From positions 6,353,630-6,417,629 of the forward strand of contig OZ022597.1 in NCBI GenBank assembly GCA_963669155.1: 64,000 nt of DNA. The letters run 5' to 3'. The notes under the pieces are model-generated. The model worked only from the letters and a program-made list of their open reading frames with translations. It searched no databases and was not told the DNA's origin. This stretch comes from Arbacia lixula (lineage: Eukaryota > Echinodermata > Echinoidea > Arbacioida > Arbaciidae). This document shows positions 7,198-17,300 of the stretch, one piece after another; position 1 is the stretch's first letter; every line of letters starts with the position of its first letter. The position numbers and the translations under genes are program-made.

Positions 7198-9983
7198 TGA
7201 TCCTAAAGCCAGGTACTCACGTGCAAGTCACAATTTCCATCTCAAAATCTACGGTGCACGTCCCTCCATTCAAGCAGGGGTTGATTAGAGAGCATTCTAG
7301 ACCCGTCGCGTCTGTCGAACAGAATGGAGAGTATGACGTAGAAGCAGGGAAGAAATGTGACTTTTCAAGGATGTCAAAACAGAAGGCGATGAAGACATAA
7401 CCAAGATAAATATGATGACAGGAAAATTAAGAGAGTATGAATAAGCAAATGATATGGCCCATAATCAAACTACAGGGGGGAGAAGGAGAGGAAGAACAAG
7501 ACATGCAAGAAGAAGGAGGAGGAGGAAGAACATGAGGATGATGAAGAAAGGGAAACAGAATAAGAACAAGAAGAAAAGGTAGGAGGAGGAGGGGTGGTCG
7601 TGGTAACAAATTTTACAACCATGAGCATGACATGAGGTAATTTATTCTCACCGTTCAGATAGAGCAGTGTCAGACCTAGGATATTCGACAAGGACTCATC
7701 AAGATTGTCCTTCAAAATAGTTATATCACCCGAGTAGGTGACGTCGAGGATCATATTCACAGATATGACACCCGGGTGTCATCATTTGCAGTCTGTAAGT
7801 TACTTACAGGTACTTACAGAATGACTGGATCATTCGGCATTGCCACTAAGTCATCCGTTTATTTATATAACTGGGTAAGCATTTATTACAATTCATGATA
7901 ATGACTTCTATGTTTTTTAACGATACTTTTGTTTAACTTAGTGTTAGCTCGTGATTTGTTACCTCTTTATGCGCAATTCATTTTCTTTTACAATGCACTT
8001 AGCACTCATGGACCTCGTATAATCGTATTGTCATTTGCAATCAACAGGTATGAATATAATAAGAGTTGCTGCCAACGGCAGAAACAGCCATACACGTGAC
8101 GTCGCGGTATGTTCATGGTGGTGATATCCACTTACCCGTGTTAGTCGGCGTCATCGACGCTGACAGCGTGGTTGCTGCCGTTGTCGTGGGTGAAGCTGAC
8201 ATCGTGGTCGACGTCGAGTTAACTGTTTAAATATAATTACATCACGTACTTTATCATTTTGCCTCGTTTATATAGAATAACTTTTAATTGTTATTAAAGA
8301 AAATCAAACAAGAATTACGTACATTGGATTCCGTGTAAAGTAATCAACATATTGAGAGATAAAGGCGCCGTTTTAAAGCCATACATAATACATGTATATA
8401 GGAGCAGACATATGATGATTACCCAAGCTACTACACGTAAAACAAACTTACAGTTGAATGTAGGTTGTTTTGGAAGGTCTGGTAGATCGCAATTGCAAGT
8501 ATTAGATAGATAGACTTCTACGGTTTGTTAACATTATTTTTGTTTAACTTAGTGTAAGCTCATGATTTGTTAACTCATGGACCTCGTGTAATCGTAGTTT
8601 CATTCGCAATTAACAGGTTAAGGCCGTTTTCGAATGAATATAAGAGTTGTTGCCAACGGCAAAACAGCCATACACGTGACATCGCGGTATGTTCATGGTG
8701 GTGATATCCACTTACCCGTGTTAGTCGGCGTCATCGACGCCAGCGTGGTTGCTGTCGTTATAGTGGGTGAAGCTGACATCGTAGTCGATGTCAAGGGAAC
8801 TGTTCAAATATAATCACATCATGTACCCTATCATTTTGCCTCGTTTATATAGAATAACTTTTAATTGTTATTAAAGAAAATCAAACAAGAATTACATACA
8901 TTGGATGCCGTGTAAAGTAATCAACATCTCGAGAGATAACGGCACCGTTTTAAAGCTATAAACAATATATAGGAGCAGATTTATGATAGTTCCACAAGCT
9001 ACTACACGTAAAACAAACTTACAGTTGAATCTAGGTTGTTTTGGAAGGTCTGGTAGATTGCCATTGCATTTGCAGACTCTGATGTCCCCATGATCCCGAA
9101 GACAAACTGTATTTGAAAACAGACGGATACGCATGCGCAATTAAGTACATGTATGCTTTCTTATATCGACTCCAGCACCCAAGTACACTGCCTGAATCCC
9201 CGTACCCTGATTTGATCGTTAATTGCTGTCACACATATCTACGTTGTTTGATGGGATCATTTCAGGTAGTCGCATATAACCACGTGTTCTGATTGGATCG
9301 TTTATTATTGCCACACATATCTACGTTGTTTGATTGGATCATTTTAGGTAGTCGCATGTAGCCACGTGTTCTGATTGGATCGTTTATTGTTGTCACACGT
9401 ATCTACGTTTGTTTGATTGGATCATTTGGGGTAGTCGCACTTAGCCATGTGTTCTGATGGGGTTATTCGGCGTTGTCACTGAGTCATCCGTTTATTTGGA
9501 TACATGTGTAAGCATTACTTGTCCTAATTGTTCTTCTAATTTCAATCAATAATAACACTAGTGATGATGATAATGATAACAGTGACATTGATTACAATAT
9601 CAAAACTCCTACGAAGGTTAATGATGTCATTCATATAGCAATCGATTATGACGTTAATTCTAATGACAATAATATCTTATGAATAAAGATAACGGAAAGA
9701 CAATGATTTAAGTAACAAAAACAATGAAAATTAACATCACATACAATACTGGAACTATTACACGTACTGACATCGATGCTGATACTATAATTATGCTAAT
9801 AATACTAAAACAAAATATGATCTACATTACAAAAGAAGTTATACGCGTAATCATACATGCAATCATTGCGACGACGATGATGAAGACAACAATGTACTTA
9901 CCCTCTGCGATATATGAGCTCTTCACTAGTCCTACATAGAAAACCAATGTTAGGAAGCACGGTAGAAACAAGCACTTCTCCAT
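6235..9983 (-). CDS. Mucin-like EGF-domain single-pass membrane protein, multi-exon gene model
   Basis: Joined from exons 9902-9983, 9023-9106, 8716-8799, 8136-8222, about 7652-7730 (uncertain), 7221-7325, 6461-6731 and 6235-6336, all on the minus strand. Almost every border is GT..AG and the reading phases agree (phase 1 at most joins, phase 2 inside the EGF domain, phase 0 before the last exon). The order is signal peptide, short cysteine exon, two Thr/Ser-rich stalk exons, a possible SEA fragment, a six-cysteine EGF-like domain, a transmembrane helix and a cytoplasmic tail of about 90 residues with several tyrosines. This layout fits small mucin-like or EGF receptors on the cell surface. 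I do not recognise an orthologue. The join between the stalk and the 7652 exon is unresolved, and exons may be missing. Confidence 0.7.
6461..6731 (-). CDS. EGF transmembrane gene, exon with EGF end, membrane helix and tail
   Basis: The exon completes the EGF-like domain with CPNNYTGTVCD. It continues through VSLHRTT into a hydrophobic helix, about VWVIVGVSILFLALILGG, followed by a basic stop-transfer stretch (KMVSKRRSR) and a polar tail (FYQTDGETEPTKTMENELF, later DDIGKNAYEN). Donor GTAAGT lies at 6460 and below, acceptor AG just above 6731. The 271-base length carries phase 2 in and phase 0 out, as its neighbours need. Confidence 0.82.
7126..7196. repeat. (TG)n microsatellite within an intron
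   Basis: Uninterrupted TG run of about 71 bases, 25 bases beyond the donor of the EGF exon. Confidence 0.97.
7221..7325 (-). CDS. EGF transmembrane gene, EGF-like domain exon
   Basis: It follows the acceptor CTGTTCGACAG and encodes ATGLECSLINPCLNGGTC and on to EMEIVTC. Joined to the next exon it gives the six-cysteine EGF spacing (ECS, NPC, GGTC, VTC, TCP, TVC) with the classic PCLNGGTC. Donor GTGAGT. The codon across the join (AC plus A) gives Thr between the fourth and fifth cysteines, which confirms the splice. Confidence 0.85.
7652..7730 (-). CDS. EGF transmembrane gene, candidate SEA-like exon
   Basis: Open minus-strand sequence containing LDESLSNILGLTLLYLN, ending in a phase-1 GTGAGA donor that joins the EGF exon as Asp. 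The residues before an EGF domain and the spacing suggest the end of a SEA domain, as in membrane mucins. The upstream edge is not clear. An in-frame TGA lies near 7780, and the only nearby AG downstream of it would give phase 0, not the expected phase 1. One exon may be missing, or this exon may be wrong. Confidence 0.35.
7765..7782. repeat. 18-bp perfect palindrome
   Basis: ATGACACCCGGGTGTCAT is its own reverse complement. It lies just outside the candidate SEA-like exon. A protein-binding site is possible but not shown. Confidence 0.6.
8136..8222 (-). CDS. EGF transmembrane gene, Thr/Ser-rich exon, duplicated copy
   Basis: 87 bases, phase 1 at both ends, encoding NSTSTTMSASPTTTAATT and on to ASMTPTNT, an O-glycosylation-type stalk. 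Acceptor AACAG and donor GTAAG are both intact, and the other frames are closed. It is a near copy of the 8716-8799 exon with one extra codon. Symmetric phase means the duplication keeps the reading frame. Confidence 0.75.
8452..8500 (-). pseudogene. Truncated duplicate of the cysteine exon
   Basis: It matches the 3' part of the 9023-9106 exon, including the GTAAGT donor. The copy stops at the duplication boundary, so the exon's 5' half and acceptor are missing. It cannot be spliced in as a normal internal exon and is probably a relic of the tandem duplication. Confidence 0.65.
8514..9069. repeat. Tandem duplication, copy 2
   Basis: Partner of 7906-8508. It includes the shared TGTTTAACTTAGTG block, the CCAACGGCA...CCATACACGTGAC block, the stalk exon and the 3' part of the cysteine exon. 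Confidence 0.85.
8716..8799 (-). CDS. EGF transmembrane gene, Thr/Ser-rich exon
   Basis: 84 bases, phase 1 in and out, encoding PLTSTTMSASPTITTATT and on to ASMTPTNT. It follows the acceptor TTTGAACAG and ends at donor GTAAG. The incoming codon with the cysteine exon is TTT. It is a stalk-like exon rich in likely O-glycosylation sites. Confidence 0.75.
9023..9106 (-). CDS. EGF transmembrane gene, cysteine-containing exon
   Basis: 84 bases between the acceptor CAAATACAG and a GTAAGT donor. It encodes CLRDHGDIRVCKCNGNLP and then DLPKQPRFN, with three cysteines in C-x9-C-x-C spacing. Its phase-1 start accepts the phase-1 end of the signal-peptide exon. It is too short to assign to a named domain, but may be a half EGF-like unit. 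Confidence 0.65.
9195..9500. repeat. Three tandem copies of a unit of about 97 bp
   Basis: TGATTGGATCGTTTATTGTT, CACATATCTACGTTGTTTGA and GGTAGTCGCA recur three times, ending in a block (GTCACTGAGTCATCCGTTTA) that is also found at about 7830-7870. The array lies in the first intron of the EGF transmembrane gene. Confidence 0.8.
9902..9983 (-). CDS. EGF transmembrane gene, signal-peptide exon
   Basis: ATG at 9983 opens MEKCLFLPCFLTLVFYVG and on to VKSSYIAE, a short basic start, a hydrophobic core and polar residues typical of a secretory signal. The exon ends at a GTAAGT donor in phase 1, matching the next exon. It is the first in-frame ATG seen, so I take it as the start. Confidence 0.72.
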
Positions 9984-10106
9984 CACTCTGTCATGAAAAC
10001 ATAGTCATTTTTTTGAAAACATAAATCCATAGGTCAGAGGTTCAACTGTATGTAGGTCCAAAACTCTAAGAGAGGATCGAAGAGAGGCACGCTTTGGTTC
10101 TATAGG

Positions 10107-10597
10107 CTTAAAGGAATAGTCCATCCTGAAATTAAGATGGTTTTAATAAAGACAGTAACATGAAAGGGGCATATCGGTGAAGGTTTGATGAAAATCCGCC
10201 AAAGGATAAGAGATTTACGATTGTTTAAACGTTTGATTTTGTGATGTTGTTATGTTATGTTGTGTAATTTTTTTCTCGTAAAAATGTCAATTTTCCCAAA
10301 AGGATATGAATAAATTTACCTCTGCAATTGATACATCATTAGTAACACGTTTTTACACACATATCTCTATGAAAAAAACCTTCATCAAAAACTGAAATAT
10401 AGCTATTTATTGCATCATGCAGCACACAACCTAAATGAGAGAGCACCTCGCACCTGACGTCACAACATTTAGATTTTAAAATATCATGACTTTCTTCTCC
10501 TTTGACGAGATATCGTCGCACCGTCACTCACATTTTCTTTCATGATTCTGATATCATTCCAAGCAACTTAACTTTAGGGTGCACTTTCCTTTTAAAT
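10107..10597. repeat. Family B palindromic element, both arms
   Basis: The left arm begins TTAAAGGAATAGTCCATCCT. The right arm read in reverse begins TTAAAAGGAAAGTGCACCCT, and similarity continues through the CATGAAAG, GTGAAGG and GATTTTGTGATG blocks for about 150 bases. This is a MITE-like structure about 490 bp long. Confidence 0.75.
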
Positions 10598-10599
10598 AT

Positions 10600-11290
10600 T
10601 TTTGTACCACAGGTGAATTCAGTCATAAGTAAACACACAGTCCCCACAGAGCTATACATGTATTTAGTCCGGCACTGAAAGGGATACTTATGGGCGGTGA
10701 GCCTCACTAAACCACTTCGTAATTGTCATCTGCGCATGAGCAGATTATTCCTGGTAGAAAATGACCTCATGTAAATGGAACTATTCACAAATTAAAATGT
10801 AAATTCATTAGATAATCGACCATTTCAACTTGTTATCATGCAGAGATACGGCAACAGCTATTCAGCTCTGGAGAAGAAGTGAAAGAACATTCCACTATTT
10901 GCACCTGCTTTTATTGTTGTTCCGTGCATTTTGTTGTAAAAAAAATGTTACATCCAACATTCAGCAAAGCTTCATGAACAAATCCCAATCCGCAGTCTAG
11001 TTTCTAGTGGTATTGATTCATTGGACTGTCTATTGCTAGACACTCTGTCTCTCACGGGCGAGGCCTGCGCAAACTCGAACGTAATTAGACCCAAAGTTAC
11101 AAACATGTTTTGACGAAATGCGACTGACTCACAAACACCTCCCTGTAGTGACAAATAGATAGAAATTGAGCCGTGTATGAATGCATTTTTTTTTTTACCG
11201 AAGGTGAGTGAACAATCACGGAGAATTGCGTTGTCAAGAATACATACATGGCTGAACTTTATTGTTATGTGCCAACGATGTGCGTCGTCA
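10600..11290. other. No gene recognised
   Basis: Intergenic or upstream region of the EGF transmembrane gene. It contains only short open frames without recognisable similarity. Confidence 0.5.
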
Positions 11291-11517
11291 ATCTAAGCCC
11301 CCCCCCCCCCCCCCCCCACTTACATACATGGAATAGACTCGAGTTGAGACTAGAGTTCCTTTCCCAGTGTTCACGTTTCGTGCAAGTTATACTGCGTCTC
11401 AGGCCGCGCTGTGAAAACAACACACTCATATTACTTGCGCAAAATTTGCAGTGAACGCAGCAGATAGACTATCACATACCTGTCAGCGGCACGTTACCAA
11501 ATCTTCACCAACTTCTA

Positions 11518-11555
11518 TTTCTACTACTACTACTATTACGACGACGACGACGACG

Positions 11556-11620
<65 letters not shown>

Positions 11621-11633
11621 ATGTATTACTATA

Positions 11634-11680
<47 letters not shown>

Positions 11681-11756
11681 GTATAATGTATTACTACTAC
11701 TACTACTACTTCTACTACTACTATTACTACTACTACTACATGTACTACTACTACTT
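11518..11756. repeat. (ACT)n trinucleotide microsatellite
   Basis: ACT triplets over about 240 bases, with an ACG patch near 11536 and short ATGTATT interruptions. It is the same motif, on the other strand, as the (AGT)n array at 822-1031. Confidence 0.95.
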
Positions 11757-12126
11757 CCACTTATAGAACAAAAACACTGGCATAGGTTATGTTTTCAAAA
11801 CAGGTATATGCTCAAGGTACACATTTTCGAACATAAATATTGGGACAGGTATGTTTGTGACAAACGCGGGACAGGTATTTCATTAAAAGAATCATGATAC
11901 GGACTCCTGTGGTACTGTATCGCGAACCTCATAATCATGTGCGGTGGTACGTCGACGGGTTTATACTTTTAGTGCAGGATATTTGGAAAGGCATCTCCCT
12001 ACTAACTTCAGAGGCAAGTCCTCCCCCCCCCCCCCCCACTCCACCGCCACCCCACCCCTTTTTTGTTTCCTTTCTCTCTCTCTCTCTGTCTCTCTCTCCC
12101 ACTCTCTGTCTCTGTCTCTGTCTCTG

Positions 12127-12470
12127 TAGCCTAGGTACATGTACTAGGTATCATTGCATGGACACAACCCAGTTTGTCAACATCTACATCTGGTAACACA
12201 GACTACGCCCTCTGTCTCTCTCTCTCCCACTCTCTGTCTCTGTCTCTGTAGCCTAGGTACATGTACTAGGTATCATTGCATGGACACAACCCAGTTTGTC
12301 AACATCTACATCTGGTAACACAGACTGCGCCCTAATGACGTCAACGCTCCTCTGGCTTCTTCTCCTCAAAGGAGCGAGGATGGGATTGGGGCATAGTCTG
12401 TGTTACTAGACCTACCTGTTGACAGACTGGGTTGTGTCCAAGCACCTCACAGACTAGTACCTAGGCTACT
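12127..12470. repeat. Fold-back element with an internally duplicated arm
   Basis: The block TAGCCTAGGTACATGTACTA ... GGTAACACAGACT occurs twice in direct order (about 12127-12213 and 12248-12334, period 121). It then occurs once inverted, at about 12388-12470, as GGCATAGTCTGTGTTACTAG ... GTACCTAGGCTA. The arms are about 80 bp. It has no coding capacity, so it is a non-autonomous element. Confidence 0.75.
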
Positions 12471-12471
12471 A

Positions 12472-12479
12472 TCTCTCTG

Positions 12480-12542
<63 letters not shown>

Positions 12543-12543
12543 T

Positions 12544-12577
<34 letters not shown>

Positions 12578-12583
12578 CCTCTA
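12472..12583. repeat. (CT)n microsatellite
   Basis: CT run with rare TTT or CG interruptions, immediately after the fold-back element. A shorter CT run lies at 12070-12125. Confidence 0.95.
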
Positions 12584-12996
12584 GTGGCGTTTTATAAACT
12601 CCAGCGGCCAACATATAAATATTCAAAAAAAAAAAGACTCCAGCGGACATGGAAGCGGTGTACGTACATTGCTCCGCCGTCACCAAAGTATAGGATTGCT
12701 ATTGCTTTTACAAGTGGCAACAGCAAGCGGCTTTCAGATCAATGTTTCTCTCTCTCTTTTATTTAATTTTTTTACTTCCGCTTCCTCTTATCTGTTACGA
12801 ATATAGTACAGGTAACTTCATGTTGAGTCAATCAAGCTGTTTATGCTACACAAATCATTTTATTCCCTGAATACTTACAGAGTTTGCCGGGCGATATGAC
12901 TAGAACAGAGTGACAATCCCAATTATGGCGTTTTCGTGTCAGGCAGATCTTCTATCCTGAAAGATTTGAGCAAATCGTATATAGTGTGATAGTACA

Positions 12997-13058
12997 ATGA
13001 TGGCGCGATCGATCGTGTTGGGTGGCGCCTTGTACGTATTCGGGCTGTTCATATCATT
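12997..13058 (+). CDS. Possible signal-peptide start cut by the assembly gap
   Basis: ATG in a fair context (ACAATGATG) opens MMARSIVLGGALYVFGLFIS, hydrophobic like a secretory signal. The frame then runs into unresolved bases. Nothing after the gap continues it convincingly, so it may be a chance frame. Confidence 0.2.
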
Positions 13059-13258
13059 NNNNNNNNNNNNNNNNNNNNNNNNNNNNNNNNNNNNNNNNNN
13101 NNNNNNNNNNNNNNNNNNNNNNNNNNNNNNNNNNNNNNNNNNNNNNNNNNNNNNNNNNNNNNNNNNNNNNNNNNNNNNNNNNNNNNNNNNNNNNNNNNNN
13201 NNNNNNNNNNNNNNNNNNNNNNNNNNNNNNNNNNNNNNNNNNNNNNNNNNNNNNNNNN
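13059..13258. other. Assembly gap (200 N)
   Basis: Exactly 200 N characters, a conventional placeholder for a gap of unknown size. Translated frames through it are meaningless. Confidence 0.99.
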
Positions 13259-13604
13259 GACAAGTTATGGATGGAAACTACCTTGTCACTCAACTTCTGA
13301 ACACATATTGCCCGTCAACCACATTGTGTGTATGTTTGTACTAATGGGACAGGAGGGGAAGGGGGGAACAAAAGAGAGGAGGGGTAAAGCATTCAAGATC
13401 AAGGTTTTGACAATGAAATGTGGGCACAACATCCATAATAACCATGGAAAGGAAGAATTACTTTCTGGATTGTGTGGTTGGCTCTGTGTGTGCTGTGAGC
13501 GTGCGTGGTGTCATGTACAAATATGATCTGTGGTTAGCCCTAGTGAGAAAGTTTGCAGTATGAGTAACAGAGATCTGAGTTCTTGTACCAGGGTCTCCCA
13601 GTCT

Positions 13605-14350
13605 CGGACTATCTCTCTCTCCTTTTCTCTCTCTCTCTCTCTTTCTCCCTCTCTCTCTCTGGTCTCTTACTCATAGCATGACCCATGACACATACCACAT
13701 GTGTTGCTGTATCACTCACAGGCTATTTTGCCTTCTTATGGTTTGGATTGGGAGATTCTCTCTCTCTCTTTCTATCTCTCCCTCTTTCTCTCTTTCTTGT
13801 TCTCTCTCTTTTAACCCCTCCTCTTTCTCTCTTTCCCTCTATGTGTCCTCTGATTCCCTTGCCATCTGCAAGCACAAGCTGATATGGGTTGGGCTTAGAA
13901 TGGGGACAGGGTAGGTGTCATATTGTTTTTATCAACTTCATTTGGATTGAAAGGTTATTTTCAAGGTTTACTTGTACCATCTGCATTTATTATTTCCTGT
14001 TGTATGTGTCTTGTTCTCTCTCACCCTTACATCTACCCTCACTCTGGATATCTTTTTGTTTTATCTGCTCTGCCCTCTCTTCTTTTGCATCTTTAAATTC
14101 ATCAAGGGCGGTTGGCCTATCTCTCCCTATGTATCCCTTGTTATCTGTCCCCTCTTATTCCCTTCCCTTTTTCACTTCCATCTTTGCCCAGCTTTGTTCA
14201 TCTCTTCTAGTCCCTGATCCCCTTCTCCCTTCTCCTCTCCTCTCCTGTACTCCTCTTTTCTGTTTAACTTCATGCTACTGTCCACATCTGATGTAACTTG
14301 CCCCCCTCTCCCCCCTCACCCCTCTCTCACCCCCACCCTCCTCCCCCAAA
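13605..14350. repeat. Pyrimidine-rich low-complexity region
   Basis: CT-rich runs at 13610-13661 and 13759-13840 and C/T-rich text to about 14350. The Ser/Leu-rich frames here are artefacts. Confidence 0.75.
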
Positions 14351-14359
14351 CTCCCTGAT

Positions 14360-17300
14360 TATCATTTCCCATCCAATATTGTCAAGCTTGCTGGTGTGTT
14401 CCTGCAGTATAATACATACTTCCTGGCTTCTGTGAATATGTGAGCAATAGCTCCATGATGTGAGTCTTTCTCATGAAACTTGTCACACAAAGCTCAGCTC
14501 ATGTGGGAGATGTGTTCTATGATGTATGATGAGTAGACAGCTGGATGAATCTCCTGTCTAATGGGTGGTTTAACTTTAGACCGCCGTGCTAAATCTAGAC
14601 AAACTTTATGAGGCGCAAAATAAATCATCTGATGCTCACACAAAATTGATTTTCATCACAGAATCACATCAGTGGGTGATTTCAATTATTTGCTTTAATT
14701 TCTATGTGGACAAAATCAATTACCATAGTAATTGGTAGAACAAAAGTAATGATATTGAATGAAAAATTGGTTTTAAACACATCTCCCTGTCAATGGTAAT
14801 GGGAGACTTAAATGCTAAGCCATAGAAGGACAAAAGAGAAATGACGCTACTGATATCAAATGTCTTTATTGTTGGGATTGTAAATGCTCCAAAGTCTTGG
14901 AGACAGACTAATAGTTGCATCATGTACCTGTCATCATTCATTGATATTTCATGGTGTTTCTTATTGAAGTATTGCCAATAGTTTATAGCTTTGACATAAT
15001 CCAAAGGCAATTCATCGTCATTAGATGCATGAACTAGTTGGATAATGATACATAATGGTAAAATGATATCTAATAAAGCTTTAGTGACTCAGAGAACTCG
15101 GAACTTCACATTTTCCTCTCCTTCCCATTCCCTTTAGCCCATTTCCACTTTTAATCAAATTGAAAGCAGAGCTTTTCTTTCTCCTTACCATTACACATAT
15201 CTCTGAATTGAATAAAACATTTTCATCCCCAAAACAACTGCTTCAAGCAAAACCTTGAAACAAATGTTTATGATTCAATAAACATATAAAAGAAGAGAAT
15301 ATGGTTTTGCACTAACCCTTATTTTTATCCCAAACCCTAAGCCAGGTCAGCTTTTCATGAAGACAAGATAGAGATCAGACCAAATGTGAGCAGGTCAAAT
15401 AGCTGGTTACCCTTTCAACTTTCTAATTATTTTGGTCAACTCAAGCCAACTTGCCCCAGACCCCCTGCAAGGTCTCATTTCTGCTACCAGCTCCAGCCAA
15501 ACTCCCCACAAAGTATGACTCATAAACACAGAGGGGAATTGTTTCCCCCCAAACCAACAAAAGCAATAACAAGTCTGTGATTGGGAAGTGTGTGTATGTG
15601 TGTGCGTGTGTGTGTGTGTGTGTGTGAGAGAGAGAATGCCTTGAAAAGAAAATTAAAAAGTGAGAGAGAGAGCAAGAGAGAGCGTAGGAAAATTAAGAGG
15701 GAATGAGAGAAAGAGGAAGAGAGAGAGAGAGAGGTAAGTAGTATCTCCTTTGTAAGTAGTATCTCCTTTAGCCAGACGACCAGACTTCCCCCAACAATTC
15801 CTTGAAGAGTAGACACAAATGTGTTGAAACTGTACCAACAAAACTTCCTGTAGGATTTTATCAAGAAGTTTATTGCTTCTTCTGGGAAGTTTAATGGAAA
15901 TGTGGAACATGTCCTGTATGTTAATATTTTCAAAGTTTCCAAGTGATTAGAATTACTCCTACCTCTGTAGTACAGGCATTCACATTAGAGAGCCAATCTT
16001 TTCAAAAAGTGTCACTTCTCAAAACTATGCTCCCTTACACCTCTCTGGTATACTTGTGTATCAACTGCACCTATGATTTGAGTCATCTTCATTTTGCAAA
16101 AAGATCCATCCTCCAAAAAAAAGTTCAACAAAATTTAGATTCAGCTCTGATTAAGCAAATATGATCATCTTCAGTGTCATTTCTTTTTTGAGATCGGAAA
16201 AAGTGCACTAAGTTCGGTCTGATGAAGATGGCCCTCGTAGGTGACAAAAATATGGATAGAAAATGCTGGTAGAGCACAATGACTCATCTTAAGCTAGTCT
16301 TGTCAGTGCAGACTCTGCTTTTCTACTCTTTTTTGCTTTGGAGCTCAAGGTTGGTGATGAGGGGAGATTTCTGATTACATAGCATGCTACTTTGCATCAT
16401 CTGCCTCATGAAAGTTCAAATAATGTACAAAGTTGTGAGTAGGGTTAAAGCTAGCCATTTAAAACCTAGGCCCTGTATTATAAAGAGTTGAGATTGATCT
16501 GAATCAATTGCAAGTCCAATCCCCTCTCTGATGTACAGAGTTACGATTGATATCAATCGCAAGTCAACTTGTGATCATTTACAAGCTTTTATAAAACAGT
16601 GCCCTGATCCTTAAATAGCTTGCTGTTTTGAAACTTCAGACTAATGAAGATGACTACTGTTTTGGAAATGTATAACTTTCCACACAATTCAATTCATCTT
16701 TTGTCAAAATCACTTTATTAGGCATCCAGAAATATTAAAGGAATTCAAACATACAAAGCGCAGGTGAAAGCTCAATTACTGCTAAATGCAGGGTGAAAAA
16801 CACAGAGTCACAATGAAAAACATGAACTCAAACAACAAAATTTTAATAATTGGTTTTTAATTGAAAAAAACAAGTGTATGGCAGCCAGTCGCTGTATTGT
16901 CTATGATTTTAACAAAGTAAATACATCAAATGAATCATACAGTAATATACACATATCTTCTCACAAATGCAAACAAAGAAAACCGTAAATGCTGACATAC
17001 TGTTTCCTAAATAACATTTAGACGTTAACACTGAGTCATGAAGAAGCGCAACTGGAAGCTTTTGTTTTTTAGTGTACTTGTGTTTATATTTCCCAAGATG
17101 TATTGTATCCCTCTGAAGATTTAAATCACCTAAAATAGATAGATAGGGATAATGTAAAGGCTAAAGGCTAAACATGTAAACATTGTGCTTAGACATATGG
17201 ATTATCAACACATAGTCTCTAAAAAACATTCAAAGAACATTTACATAGTCTCTAGTTTGGAGGTACGCTCATGTCAATCCCATAGTACTTATGACAGAGT

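Larger units (their letters stand above)
7906..8508. repeat. Tandem duplication, copy 1 (intron plus exons)
   Basis: About 0.6 kb that matches 8514-9069 with small indels and substitutions. Both copies hold a Thr/Ser-rich exon, flanking intron and the 3' part of the cysteine exon. This copy's cysteine exon is cut off at the duplication edge (about 8509), where similarity ends. Confidence 0.85.

Noticed and set aside
12903-12949. Possible relative of the cysteine exon (CLTRKRHNWDC, then a GTAAGT donor) on the minus strand
   Set aside because: The only acceptor upstream gives an immediate stop in the needed phase, and the resemblance to the 9023 exon is limited to a few residues.
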